From contig NZ_VMBG01000002.1 in assembly GCF_007559335.1 (NCBI RefSeq), positions 1,170,501 to 1,234,500 of the forward strand: DNA of 64,000 bases, in the 5' to 3' direction. The stretch comes from Rariglobus hedericola (GTDB lineage Bacteria > Verrucomicrobiota > Verrucomicrobiia > Opitutales > Opitutaceae). The notes beneath the pieces were generated by a model, which was not told where the DNA came from, did not search any database, and saw nothing but the letters and a program-made list of their open reading frames with translations. This document shows positions 28,098 through 37,027 of the stretch, one piece after another. The number at the start of each line of letters is the position of its first letter. Within the stretch, counting starts at the first letter, position 1. The position numbers were made by a program, and so were the translations under genes.

Positions 28098-28502
28098 ATG
28101 TCCGTTGCCGAATCCACCGCTGTCGCTCCCTTGCCTGTCGTCACCCTTCCGCCCGAAGGCGTGCGCGAAGGTAACGAGAATCTGGTGAAACTGACCGAGG
28201 CGGCGGGTGTGAAAACGAGGGCGTTGATCGTGCGCGAACAGCAGGGCGATTTTCTGCGGGTGGCGATCTCGGGCGGCGGTTGCAACGGCCTGAGCTACAA
28301 GCTGCGTTTCGCCAAGGAGCCTAAAAAAGGCGACATTCTGGTGCGCACGGGCGGCGTGGCGGTGATCGTGGATCCAAAGACGGCGCTTTATCTGAAGGGG
28401 ACGGTCTTGGATTTCTCCAACAAGCTCATTGCCGGAGGGTTTAAGTTTTCGAACCCCAACGCCAAGGCGAGCTGCTCCTGTGGCGAGAGTTTCAGCGTAT
28501 AA
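28098..28502 (+). CDS. A-type iron-sulfur carrier (IscA/ErpA/HesB family)
   Basis: Carrier for Fe-S cluster assembly and delivery. The 134-residue protein has the three invariant cysteines: Cys62 in GGGCNGLSY, and Cys126 and Cys128 in SCSCGESF. VDPKTALYLKGTVLDFSN is typical. A 30-residue N-terminal extension precedes the domain. No other isc or suf gene is nearby, so it could serve as ErpA. Confidence 0.94.
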   Translation: MSVAESTAVAPLPVVTLPPEGVREGNENLVKLTEAAGVKTRALIVREQQGDFLRVAISGGGCNGLSYKLRFAKEPKKGDILVRTGGVAVIVDPKTALYLKGTVLDFSNKLIAGGFKFSNPNAKASCSCGESFSV

Positions 28503-28607
28503 CCGGGGTCGCAGGGCGGACTTTCCGCGGATTGGCTACTTCTTGGTTGTCTTCGCCGGTGGTCTTGGCGAAATTTTGCACGTCCCAAACTCCGAACCTC
28601 CTTATTG

Positions 28608-29291
28608 ATGGCCAACTCGTTTCCTTCGTCGGGCGGCAACCGCCCCGGTTATTTCCAGCGTCGTAACAACGACCCTTTTGCTCACATCCGTCGCAACGCA
28701 CGGATCAAGGAACCTGAAATCCGCGTCATCAGCCCTGAGGGCCAGCAGCTCGGCATCATGCAGACCGAGCGCGCATTGGCGCTCGCGCAGCAGTTCAATC
28801 TCGACCTCGTCGAGATGGCGGCGACCGCGAAGCCGCCCGTTTGCCGCATCATGGATTTCGGCAAATACATTTACGAAGAGCAGAAGAAGGCGAGTCACGC
28901 CAAGACGACCGCCACGAAGCTCAAGGAAATCGAGTTCACGCCGCGTATCGCCGGCGGCGATTTCCTCACCAAGATCCGTCACGCCGAGGAATTCCTCGAT
29001 CACGGCAACAAGGTGAAGCTCCGCCTGAAGTTCCGCGGCCGCGAAATGGCGCACACCGAAATCGGTTTTGCGCTGATGCAAAAGGCGTTGGCCGAGCTCG
29101 AAGGTATGGGTCATCCGGACAACCAGGCCAAGCTCATGGGCAAGCAGATCAACGTCATGTTGACCCCGCTCCCCGCCAACAAGCGCAAGCGCAAATACAC
29201 CCTCGATAAGGGTGAAGAGGCGATCGACGACACCGGTTCCGATCACGGCCACGAAGACGCTGCTGACGACGAGGCATCCCCCAAGGCCTGA
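28608..29291 (+). CDS. infC: Translation initiation factor IF-3
   Basis: Binds the 30S subunit and proofreads initiation. The 227-residue protein has the N-domain (NARIKEPEIRVISPEGQQLG, LVEMAATAKPPVCRIMDFGKYIYE) and the C-domain (FRGREMAHTEIGFALMQKAL). A TTG codon lies directly before the ATG at 28608. The C-terminal 25 residues (DDTGSDHGHEDAADDEASPKA) are an acidic extension beyond the usual end. The usual partners rpmI and rplT do not follow; an amidase gene does. Confidence 0.96.
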   Translation: MANSFPSSGGNRPGYFQRRNNDPFAHIRRNARIKEPEIRVISPEGQQLGIMQTERALALAQQFNLDLVEMAATAKPPVCRIMDFGKYIYEEQKKASHAKTTATKLKEIEFTPRIAGGDFLTKIRHAEEFLDHGNKVKLRLKFRGREMAHTEIGFALMQKALAELEGMGHPDNQAKLMGKQINVMLTPLPANKRKRKYTLDKGEEAIDDTGSDHGHEDAADDEASPKA

Positions 29292-29307
29292 ATGGCCTTT
29301 GCGGTTC

Positions 29308-30354
29308 ATGGTCAGGTTGCCTTATAGTTTCCTCATGAGCGCGGTTTTTACCGCGCTCATTTTCTTTTCGGGAGTTTCGTCCGAGGCGGCGCCGCCAACG
29401 CGCAATCCCGCCGGATCCAGCTCGACCTACATCAAGGTGGCGGGCGTCAATTATGTGGATGCCCGCGTGTTTTTTGCCCGCAACGGTTTCAAGGGGGCCT
29501 GGATCGAGCGCGGCAAAAGCCTGCGCTTCCAATCAGCCACCAGCCAGATCGACATCGAAGCCGACAAACGCGATGCGGTGATCAACGGCCTGCGTGTCTT
29601 GATGGGCGAGCCGGCGGTGTTTCGCGGCAGCACGCTTTATGTGAGCCGTATCGATGCGGATAAATTATTCCTGCCGATTCTGCGTCCCTCTTCGGTGACG
29701 ACTCCGCCTGCTCCGGCATTGCGCGTCATCGTGATCGATGCGGGTCATGGCGGACAGGATACCGGCACGCAGAACAAGCCCTTCAAGCTGGATGAAAAAG
29801 TCTTCGCGCTCGATGTGGCGATGCGCCTGCGCACGTTGCTGGTGAAGCAGGGCTACAAGATTGTCATGACGCGCACCGATGATCGCTTCGTTCCACTGCC
29901 GCAGCGCGCGGAAATCGCGAACAAGGCCGGCGCGGATTTATTCATCAGTATTCATTTTAACGCGGTGGGCGGATCTCCCACGGTCCGCGGTTCGGAGACC
30001 TACGTGATGACTCCGCAATACCAGCGCTCCACCGGCAGTCCGCGCCGTGATCCCAGTGACAACGTTGCGAATCCGGGCAATCGCAACGACCCGTGGAATA
30101 CACTGCTGGGTTATCATATGCATGACCAGGTGGTCGGCAAACTCGGCAGTCTGGACCGTGGTTTTAAACGCGCCCGTTTCGCCGTGCTACGGTTGGTGAA
30201 CAGCCCCGGTGTGCTGATTGAGGCGGGCTATCTTTCCAATAACGACGAAGCGAAACGCATCTCGACTTCGGCGTATCGGCAGTCGCTGGCCGAGGCACTC
30301 GCCCAAGGCGTGCGCGCCTACGCCGTGGCGATCACGCCGGTGAAGACGAAGTGA
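29308..30354 (+). CDS. N-acetylmuramoyl-L-alanine amidase (Amidase_3)
   Basis: Zn-dependent peptidoglycan amidase for cell separation or wall turnover. ATG 29308 gives MVRLPYSFLMSAVFTALIFFSGVSSEA, a signal peptide; ATG 29335, nine residues later, is also possible. A domain resembling the copper-amine-oxidase N-terminal fold (about 40-125) precedes the catalytic domain (about 135-340). Zn ligands and catalytic Glu are seen in VIDAGHGGQD, LDEKVFALDV, SIHFNA and VLIEAGYLSN. The region has no LysM or SPOR domain. It starts 16 bp after infC. Confidence 0.92.
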   Translation: MVRLPYSFLMSAVFTALIFFSGVSSEAAPPTRNPAGSSSTYIKVAGVNYVDARVFFARNGFKGAWIERGKSLRFQSATSQIDIEADKRDAVINGLRVLMGEPAVFRGSTLYVSRIDADKLFLPILRPSSVTTPPAPALRVIVIDAGHGGQDTGTQNKPFKLDEKVFALDVAMRLRTLLVKQGYKIVMTRTDDRFVPLPQRAEIANKAGADLFISIHFNAVGGSPTVRGSETYVMTPQYQRSTGSPRRDPSDNVANPGNRNDPWNTLLGYHMHDQVVGKLGSLDRGFKRARFAVLRLVNSPGVLIEAGYLSNNDEAKRISTSAYRQSLAEALAQGVRAYAVAITPVKTK

Positions 30355-30424
30355 GCGGGAAGGGGGCGGGTCCTTTGGTTTTCGACGCCCTGCTTGATCG
30401 CGATTCGTTAGCAGTCGGACCGGT

Positions 30425-31207
30425 TTATCGGGAATAAGCCTGACGGTATTCAGATGCGGAACGTCCAAAGAATTTTCGAAAGGCGCGGCAAAAATTCTCC
30501 GCGTTAGGGTAGCCGACTTCCGTGGCGACCACTTTGATCGACAGGTTGCCGGTGGCCAGCGTGTGTCCGGCGATGCGCAGGCGTTTCTGAATCAGGTATT
30601 GGTGCGGACTCTCGCCCAAGTGCGCGCGAAACAACATGTGCAGATGGGACACGCTCACGTCGGCCGCCTTCGCCACGTCTTCCAATGACAGGGGCTTCGC
30701 GTAGTTTCGGTTGATGAAATCGGTCGCGAGACTCAATTGCGTGGGGACGGCCTGGGTTCGCGCGAGCGAGCGAGAGCGCTCCAACTCGAATTCGAAACGC
30801 GATAGAATCAGGTTTCCGATCACGTCCCGATCCAACGCGGCGTAGTGGAACGCGTGCAGCATCTCCTCCATGAAGGTGTGCATCGATTTGCGGTCCTTCC
30901 ACTGAAACACCCGCGGCCAATCCGAAGGGAAGCCGTCCTGTGCACACTCGAACCAGACGACATAGCAGTTGTAGTAGCTGCCCGGCGGAGAATCTGAAAC
31001 CGATATCTGCCCGCCCTGATGGCAAAACACCGCGCTTTCGCCGTGCAACACCGGCGTTTCTTCCAGGCCATAGACCGAGCCTTCCTGGATGATTTCGAAC
31101 AATACCTCGTTTTGTTCCGATGAGGTCGGCTTTCGCGATCCGCCCAGCGGACTCGCGTAGGTGCCAAGCCGGGTCAGGCGGGGCGGTAGGTTTAGCCAGT
31201 GATTCAT
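30425..31207 (-). CDS. AraC-family transcriptional regulator
   Basis: 260 residues: an N-terminal AraC-type sensor region (cupin-like; about 1-150) and a C-terminal pair of helix-turn-helix motifs (about 155-258; LSLEDVAKAADVSVSHLHMLF and TEVGYPNAENFCRAFRKFFG). The ATG at 31207 was preferred to a TTG at 31219. It is divergent from the sugar isomerase gene at 31306 across a 98-bp gap that holds an inverted repeat, so control of the isomerase/oxidoreductase pair is a likely role. Confidence 0.9.
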   Translation of the reverse strand: MNHWLNLPPRLTRLGTYASPLGGSRKPTSSEQNEVLFEIIQEGSVYGLEETPVLHGESAVFCHQGGQISVSDSPPGSYYNCYVVWFECAQDGFPSDWPRVFQWKDRKSMHTFMEEMLHAFHYAALDRDVIGNLILSRFEFELERSRSLARTQAVPTQLSLATDFINRNYAKPLSLEDVAKAADVSVSHLHMLFRAHLGESPHQYLIQKRLRIAGHTLATGNLSIKVVATEVGYPNAENFCRAFRKFFGRSASEYRQAYSR

Positions 31208-31269
31208 AGTTTTAGTCAATTCGCATCTGGAATATCTTCTGGTAAGGTAGAAACGGTCAACCCCTCACG

Positions 31270-31286
31270 TAGCTTTTGACAAGCTA
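31270..31286. promoter_or_regulatory. Candidate operator in the araC-type/isomerase divergent region
   Basis: TAGCTT-TTGAC-AAGCTA, perfect 6-bp arms with a 5-bp spacer, ending 19 bp before the isomerase start codon. The TTGACA inside it has no suitably spaced -10 before the start codon, so it is read as an operator candidate only. Confidence 0.35.
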
Positions 31287-31305
31287 GCCCCTCACCATAA
31301 CTCCC

Positions 31306-32121
31306 ATGACACCGCAAATCACCGTTCAGTTATACAGCGTTCGCGATCTCGCGAAGCAGGACTATGCCGGCACCATCCGCACCATCGCCGAAACCGGTTT
31401 CGGCTGCGTCGAGCCCGCCGGTTATCCCGGATATTCCGCCAAGGAAGCCGCCAAGCTTTTCCAGGAACTCGGTCTGAAGGCGCCCACCGCACACATCGGT
31501 CTGCCCATCGGCGACAACAAGAACGCCATCATCGAGGAAGCTCTCCTCATGGGGCACAAGTATCTCATCACCGGCTGCCCGCCGAAGTTCCGCGAGCACT
31601 ACACCTCGCTCGACGGTGTGAAGGCCATGTGCGAGCTCTACTGCGAAGCCGCCGCCAATCTTGCCCCGCACGGCATCCAGGTCGGCTACCATAATCACGA
31701 CTGGGATCTCATCGAGGTTGAAGGCCGTCGTGCCCACCAGATCTTCCTTGAGAACACGCCCGACACGGTTGTTTACGAAGCCGATATTTTCTGGGTTTCC
31801 CGCGCTGGTCTCGACCCGGCTGCGTTCATCCAGGAAATCGGCGCGCGCGGCAAGGTCCTCCATTTCAAGGACGGCATCGTCTCCAATCAGGCGACCTTCA
31901 AGGAAGCCACCACCGAGAGCGGCAAGATCATGGTGAGCGACTCCATTCCTTTCCGCGCCGCCGGCACGGGCCAGGTTGACCTCGTCGCCGCTTCGAAGGC
32001 CGTCCGTCACGCAGACTACATTGCCGTCGAACTCGACAGCTTCGAAGGTGACATGATGCAGGCGATCAAAGACAGTTACGCCTACCTCACATCCAACAAA
32101 ATCGCTCAGGGCAAAAAATAA
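31306..32121 (+). CDS. Sugar phosphate isomerase/epimerase family protein
   Basis: 271-residue TIM-barrel protein of the xylose isomerase-like/AP-endonuclease-2 superfamily. It begins TPQITVQLYSVRDLAKQDY, a common start of this group in sugar catabolism loci. Metal-binding residues fit YHNHDWDL, YEADIFWVSR, LHFKDG and VELDSFEG. The 12-bp gap to the Gfo/Idh oxidoreductase makes a two-gene operon, a pairing common in inositol- or keto-sugar-type degradation. The exact substrate is unknown. Confidence 0.88.
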   Translation: MTPQITVQLYSVRDLAKQDYAGTIRTIAETGFGCVEPAGYPGYSAKEAAKLFQELGLKAPTAHIGLPIGDNKNAIIEEALLMGHKYLITGCPPKFREHYTSLDGVKAMCELYCEAAANLAPHGIQVGYHNHDWDLIEVEGRRAHQIFLENTPDTVVYEADIFWVSRAGLDPAAFIQEIGARGKVLHFKDGIVSNQATFKEATTESGKIMVSDSIPFRAAGTGQVDLVAASKAVRHADYIAVELDSFEGDMMQAIKDSYAYLTSNKIAQGKK

Positions 32122-32133
32122 ACGGACCCCGTC

Positions 32134-33237
32134 ATGGCTAAACAAATCGGTATCGGAATCATCGGCTGCGGCAACATTTCGCAGGCCTACTTCAACGGAG
32201 CTAAACTTTTCGAAGTGCTCAAGGTCGTGTCCTGCGCGGACCTCAAGACCGAGCTCGCCGAGGCCAAGGCCTTGGAAAACGGCTGCAAGGCCCAGACCGT
32301 GGACGAACTCCTCGCGAATCCTGACGTGCAGCTGGTCATCAATCTGACCATCCCCGCCGTTCACGCGAAGATCAGCCTCGCCGCGCTCAACGCCGGCAAG
32401 CACGTCCACAGCGAAAAGCCCCTCTCGGTCAGCCTTAAGGACGGCCAGAAAATCATGGAGACCGCCAAGGCCAAGGGCCTGCTGGTCGGTTGTGCTCCCG
32501 ACACGTTCATGGGTGGCGGCTTCCAGACCTGCCGTAAACTCGTCGACGACGGCTGGCTCGGCAAAGTCGTGGGCGGCACCGCGTTCATGATGAGCCGCGG
32601 CCCTGAGAGCTGGCACCCGAATCCTGCTTTCTTCTACGAGACCGGCGCCGGCCCCATGTTCGACATGGGCCCGTATTACATCACCGCGCTCGTGCACTTG
32701 CTCGGCCCCGTGAAGCGCGTGAGCGCGATCACGACCAAGGCGTTTGATCAACGCATCGCCACCTGCAAAGAGCAGTTCGGCAAGTTGCTCCCCGTCGAGA
32801 TTCCCACGCATTACTCGGGCTCGCTGGAGTTCCACTCCGGCGCGGTCATCACGGCGACCATCTCGTTCGACGTGTATGCCCACGGCCACAGCCCGATCGA
32901 GCTCTACGGCACCGAAGGTTCACTCAAGGCTCCGGACCCGAACACCTTTGGCGGCCCGATCCAGATGTGGACGTCCTCGACCAAGGAATGGCAGACGCAG
33001 GCCTTCAGCCACCGTTACCTGATGAACTCGCGCAGCATCGGCGCCGCCGATCTCGCATATGCGATTCTGAGCAACGGCAAGCGCAAGCACCGCGCGAGCG
33101 GCGCGCTGGCTCTCCACGCGTTGGAAGTCATGCACTCCTTCGAGCAGTCGTCGAAAACCGGCAAGAGCATCGTGATTCAGTCCCGCCCCGAGCAGCCCCA
33201 GGCGCTGCCGCTCGGCCTGATCGAAGGTCGCCTCTAA
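32134..33237 (+). CDS. Gfo/Idh/MocA-family oxidoreductase
   Basis: NAD(P)-dependent sugar oxidoreductase, 367 residues. The N-terminal Rossmann fold begins IGIGIIGCGNISQAYFNG, followed by the family motif SEKPLSVSL with its active-site Lys, and a C-terminal alpha/beta substrate domain (about 130-345; the acid residues in DMGPYYITALVHLLG are typical). It follows the isomerase gene by 12 bp and ends before a strong terminator. It likely works with the isomerase in sugar or polyol catabolism under the AraC-type regulator. Confidence 0.92.
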   Translation: MAKQIGIGIIGCGNISQAYFNGAKLFEVLKVVSCADLKTELAEAKALENGCKAQTVDELLANPDVQLVINLTIPAVHAKISLAALNAGKHVHSEKPLSVSLKDGQKIMETAKAKGLLVGCAPDTFMGGGFQTCRKLVDDGWLGKVVGGTAFMMSRGPESWHPNPAFFYETGAGPMFDMGPYYITALVHLLGPVKRVSAITTKAFDQRIATCKEQFGKLLPVEIPTHYSGSLEFHSGAVITATISFDVYAHGHSPIELYGTEGSLKAPDPNTFGGPIQMWTSSTKEWQTQAFSHRYLMNSRSIGAADLAYAILSNGKRKHRASGALALHALEVMHSFEQSSKTGKSIVIQSRPEQPQALPLGLIEGRL

Positions 33238-33272
33238 GACGCAGCTCCATCCCGACCCAGTCGGTGAAAATC

Positions 33273-33309
33273 AAAGCGGCCAATCCTGCGAAAGATTGGC
33301 CGCTTTTTT
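33273..33309 (+). terminator. Rho-independent terminator of the isomerase/oxidoreductase operon
   Basis: AAAGCGGCCAATC / GATTGGCCGCTTT around an 8-nt loop (CTGCGAAA), followed by T-run. The rest of 33310-33468 upstream of the LacI gene holds only a weak TTTGA-CTGCGA-TCAAA repeat at 33430-33445. Confidence 0.93.
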
Positions 33310-33468
33310 GCGTCTATCTGGGAAACCGTCTGGGCTGATAATTTGCCAGGGTCGGTCGCGTGCTCGCCGGTGGCCTGTGGTGCTGCGTTTCTCCGTGAGG
33401 CCTGACCATCAAATGAAGCGACGGTCTTCTTTGACTGCGATCAAAGCCGGCTATCAACTGGGGATTGC

Positions 33469-34485
33469 ATGAATGTAACGATGGAAGACATCGCCAAGGA
33501 TTGTGGGATTTCCATGATGACGGTTTCCCGCGTGATCAGCGGGAAGGGGCTTGTGAGCGCGGCCACCCGGGAAAAAGTGTTGGAAGCCGTCAAACGGCTC
33601 GATTTTCAAATCAACACCGTCGCGAGTAATCTGGCGCGCAGTCGCTCGGGATTTATCGGGATCGCGCTGCCGTTTCACGGCCTGATCGGCTCGGACTATT
33701 TCGGTGAAATCGTGCGCGGCGTGCAATCGGTGCTCATGGACACCGAGTGGGATATTTCGCTGTTCGACATCCGCGCCCGCACGTTCGAGGACGGCGCCAA
33801 ATTGCAGCAGTTGCACCGGACGCGAAAGGTCGACGGCCTCCTGGTGATCGCGCCCAACGCTCACGAGGCGTTTCTCGAAACATTCAGTTCGATGCGCCTG
33901 CCGCTCGTGGTGGTGGGCAAGCGGGTTGATCATCGCGGCGTGTGTTGCGTATCGTGCGACGACTACCAAGGCATCGAATCGATGTGTGAACATCTCCACG
34001 GGCTGGGCCATCGCCGTATTGCTTTTGTCGGCGGGCCGGCCGGTTTTTCGGTGGCTCATGCGCGCGAACAAGCGTTCCTGGACTTCTGCGCAAGGAAGCG
34101 GTTATCGAAGAAAAGCCGACCCTTGTGGAGAGGGGATTATTCGTTCAAGTCGGGCTGCGATGCGGGGCTGGCTTTGTTGCAGACGGAAGAGCGGCCAACT
34201 GCGATCATCGCGGCCAACGATGCGATGGCACACGGGTTGATTGAGGCGACGCGGGAGTTGCGCCTGACTGTTCCGCGCGACGTTTCCATCGGCGGTTTCG
34301 ATGATCTGCCCAGTTCGGAGAATATACATCCTGCGCTCACCACGGTGCATCAGCCGGTTTTCGAAATGGCGGCCCACGGAGCGCGCCTCTTGGTCGAGGC
34401 TCTGAACAAACAAGTCCGCCCCGAGGGGCGATCGTTGCTTAAGGTGCGATTGATTGTGCGCCAATCCACCGGTTCGATAGCTTAA
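33469..34485 (+). CDS. LacI-family transcriptional regulator
   Basis: 338 residues: an N-terminal LacI helix-turn-helix (MEDIAKDCGISMMTVSRVIS, hinge helix near AVKRLDFQINTVASNLARS) and a periplasmic-binding-protein-like effector domain (about 62-335; HGLIGSDYFGEIVRG, TAIIAANDAMAHGLIEA, SIGGFDDLPSSE). Such regulators usually bind sugars. The nearest match for a target is the palindrome at 34521-34534, 35 bp after its own stop and just before the SGNH gene. A second near-identical site precedes the PEP-CTERM gene. I infer it controls both. Confidence 0.93.
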   Translation: MNVTMEDIAKDCGISMMTVSRVISGKGLVSAATREKVLEAVKRLDFQINTVASNLARSRSGFIGIALPFHGLIGSDYFGEIVRGVQSVLMDTEWDISLFDIRARTFEDGAKLQQLHRTRKVDGLLVIAPNAHEAFLETFSSMRLPLVVVGKRVDHRGVCCVSCDDYQGIESMCEHLHGLGHRRIAFVGGPAGFSVAHAREQAFLDFCARKRLSKKSRPLWRGDYSFKSGCDAGLALLQTEERPTAIIAANDAMAHGLIEATRELRLTVPRDVSIGGFDDLPSSENIHPALTTVHQPVFEMAAHGARLLVEALNKQVRPEGRSLLKVRLIVRQSTGSIA

Positions 34486-34520
34486 GAAAACGGTATCGGG
34501 ATTGACGCCTAGGTATGTTG

Positions 34521-34534
34521 TGTTAGCGCTAACA
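34521..34534. promoter_or_regulatory. LacI-type operator before the SGNH hydrolase gene
   Basis: TGTTAGCGCTAACA is a perfect 14-bp palindrome with the central CG of LacI-family operators, ending 37 bp before the start codon at 34572. Confidence 0.7.
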
Positions 34535-34571
34535 TTATTTGTTTTTAATACCCCATTCTTGTCGCTTCTGT

Positions 34572-36962
34572 ATGAAATACTTTGGCCCCCTGATCGTTCC
34601 GATGCTTCTGACTGCGGCTTTATCCGCACGGCAGGAAGTGTTGTTTGTCGGCAATAGCTTCACCCACGGACACGAGAATCCCGTGATGGTCTACAACAAG
34701 GCCAACATCACCGATGCCAACGCGTCAGGCTACGGCGGTGTTCCGGGAATTTTCAAAAAGCTCACGGACCAGGCTGGGCTAGATTACGGCGTGACCATCG
34801 AAGCGGTGAGCTCGCAGACGTTTTCGTATCACCTGGCCAATCGAGCGACGATCATTGCCGATCCGAAATGGAACGTGGTGGTGTTGCAGGAGAACAGCAC
34901 GAGGCCGCTGCCATCGAACAAAGGGGGCGAGCCCGCATTGTTTCTCAGCGGCGGCGACGGTTTGCAGGATTTGATACTCAGTGCGAATCCGGATGCGCGT
35001 GTGTTGCTCTACGAAACCTGGGCATCGCCTACCTCGGCCGATGGCAACGGCTATGCGGGCAATTTGCAGGCTATGCAAAACGATCTGCACGACGCCTATT
35101 ACAGGCTGTATTATCGATCCAAGCGCACGTCGGGGAAAATAGATTTCACGGGAATGGTGAGGGTGGGCGACGCGTTTCTCCGTGCCGTAGATGGCGGTTA
35201 CGCGGACCCGAACGCGGATGACGGGTTTATGCCCGGAACATTTTACCTCTGGTCCACCGGTGATCACCGTCATGCCGGAAAATACGGGAGCTATCTTTCC
35301 GCGGTTCTGTTCTACGCGAAGATCACGGGACTCGATCCTCGAGATATTGGCGCGGGAACCGGAACTGCGGCGGCCGATCTGGGGATCAGTGCGACGCATG
35401 CGGCTCAAATTCACCTCGTCGCTTACGAAACGCAGAACCTGCCGGAGCCGGAACCGCCCGCGCCGCTGTTGCCGGCGATCAACCGGCTGTTATCAGGCGT
35501 CAGTCCTTACAATTGGAACAACGCGTCGAACTGGACTGCGGGCGCGTTGACGACTGAGCACGGCGTGTTGATTGATGCGAGTTCTCCGGCGAGTTCGATC
35601 GTGGCCAACAGCACGCAGGGCAGTCCGACGTCCTCGGTAAAAAATCTGAGCTTCGACATCGGCGGCGCGACCAAGGCCGTTCAGGCAAACGCCACGGTGA
35701 CGACGACGCGCATTCTCAATCTCACGGGAGGCACGGACGCATTGGGAGGGACGTCGCTTTTACACCTGAGCAATGCAACGACGGGAACAGTTAATATCGG
35801 CACGAACCCAGGTTGGGGAAAACTCGTGATCACGCCCTCGGCCGATGGTGACATCGTGGTGGAAAACGCCGCGGCCACGCTCGTCTTGGGATCGACATCG
35901 GAAATTTCCGGAGCGATCAGTCTTGGAAAACGAGGAGTGGGGAGCTTGGTGTTTATCGGTGCGAATACGTTCGGCACCGGCGCCGCCAATCTCCTCGACA
36001 TCTTTGAGGGCTCGGTCGTGGCCAACACTGCGATTTCGGGAGCGAACTCCGCGACCGGCGCGGCGGGTGTGCGCGTGCGTTCTGCGGCGATATTGAGCGG
36101 AGTCGGCCAGATCACGCCGGGATCGGCGAAACGGGTGAGTATAGATGCCGGCGGCAGCATCGCGCCGGGCCCGGGTTTGGGAACGTTGACGATCAACGGA
36201 GCCGCCACCACGGGCAGCGTCTTGGGATTGGCGTCCGGCGCGCGATTAAACATTGAGCTGAACACTGCGGGAGCAAGCGACTTTCAGTCGGACAAAATCT
36301 CGGTGTTAAACGCTGCGACAGGCGATGTCGTGTTCTCCGGAGCGAGCGTCGATTTCAGTGATCTTTCGGCGGGACGATTACCTGCGGGCGACTATGTGTT
36401 GTTCACGGCTTCTTCGGGTGCAGCCTATGCGGGACTTTCGGTGGACGGGTCGGGGCGTATTCTTTCCGGTTTGACCATCGACTCGGGACTCGACGCTTAC
36501 AATGCTGGTTTGTGGGTGGTTGGCGGCTCGATCGTGGCGAGGCTGTCGCCTAAACCTTATACGCTTTGGCGAAACCGTTGGTTTACGCCTACCGAGCAGC
36601 AAAACTCCGCGGTTAGCGGTGACTTGGCGGTTATTATGGGAGACGGCATTTCCAACCTGATGAAATACGCGCAAGGCCTCGAGCCCAAGACGGTCGCCGC
36701 GGCGTTCTCGCCGTTGGAGGCGGGCGCGAGCGTGATCGACGGGCACATGCATCTGGCAATTTCTTATCACGAGGCTCTGGAGGCCACGGATCTCGATTAC
36801 GTGATAGAGGTTTCTTCGGATCTGAACGCGTGGTATTCGGGATCGAGATACACGATGGAGACAAGCCGGACCAATACCGGTGACGGTCTGACGCGAATTG
36901 TTTCTGCGATCGTTGTGAGACCGGAACACCGCTTCGCCCGGTTGCGAATCACTCGGCGTTGA
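34572..36962 (+). CDS. Secreted SGNH hydrolase with beta-strand repeat region
   Basis: 796-residue exported protein. ATG 34572 starts the signal peptide MKYFGPLIVPMLLTAALSA. Residues about 21-290 form an SGNH (GDSL-like) hydrolase: nucleophile Ser29 in GNSFTHG, VVVLQEN at 102-108, and the Asp231-His234 pair in DHRHAGKYGS. About 305-660 is a repetitive beta region (NWNNASNWTAG; GAISLGKRGVGSLVFIGANTF; SGVGQITPG) like autotransporter-associated strand repeats. About 665-796 is a C-terminal domain (DGISNLMKYAQGLEPK, LDYVIEVSSDLNAWYSG) common in Opitutaceae surface proteins. No outer-membrane barrel or PEP-CTERM tail is seen. It probably deacylates or cleaves a glycan outside the cell; the substrate is unknown. 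Confidence 0.8.
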   Translation: MKYFGPLIVPMLLTAALSARQEVLFVGNSFTHGHENPVMVYNKANITDANASGYGGVPGIFKKLTDQAGLDYGVTIEAVSSQTFSYHLANRATIIADPKWNVVVLQENSTRPLPSNKGGEPALFLSGGDGLQDLILSANPDARVLLYETWASPTSADGNGYAGNLQAMQNDLHDAYYRLYYRSKRTSGKIDFTGMVRVGDAFLRAVDGGYADPNADDGFMPGTFYLWSTGDHRHAGKYGSYLSAVLFYAKITGLDPRDIGAGTGTAAADLGISATHAAQIHLVAYETQNLPEPEPPAPLLPAINRLLSGVSPYNWNNASNWTAGALTTEHGVLIDASSPASSIVANSTQGSPTSSVKNLSFDIGGATKAVQANATVTTTRILNLTGGTDALGGTSLLHLSNATTGTVNIGTNPGWGKLVITPSADGDIVVENAAATLVLGSTSEISGAISLGKRGVGSLVFIGANTFGTGAANLLDIFEGSVVANTAISGANSATGAAGVRVRSAAILSGVGQITPGSAKRVSIDAGGSIAPGPGLGTLTINGAATTGSVLGLASGARLNIELNTAGASDFQSDKISVLNAATGDVVFSGASVDFSDLSAGRLPAGDYVLFTASSGAAYAGLSVDGSGRILSGLTIDSGLDAYNAGLWVVGGSIVARLSPKPYTLWRNRWFTPTEQQNSAVSGDLAVIMGDGISNLMKYAQGLEPKTVAAAFSPLEAGASVIDGHMHLAISYHEALEATDLDYVIEVSSDLNAWYSGSRYTMETSRTNTGDGLTRIVSAIVVRPEHRFARLRITRR

Positions 36963-36967
36963 GAATA

Positions 36968-36997
36968 AAAAAACCGCCTGCACAGGCGGTTTTTTTA
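36968..36997. terminator. Bidirectional terminator between SGNH and PEP-CTERM genes
   Basis: AAAAAACCGCCTG / CAGGCGGTTTTTT with a 2-nt loop. It lies between convergent genes and has A/T runs on both sides. Confidence 0.9.
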
Positions 36998-37027
36998 GGG
37001 CGGACGGTTTTGATGCCGTGAGGCGAA

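Noticed and set aside
31330-32889. 519-residue minus-strand frame across the isomerase and oxidoreductase genes
   Set aside because: Spans two real genes on the other strand and has no recognisable domain.
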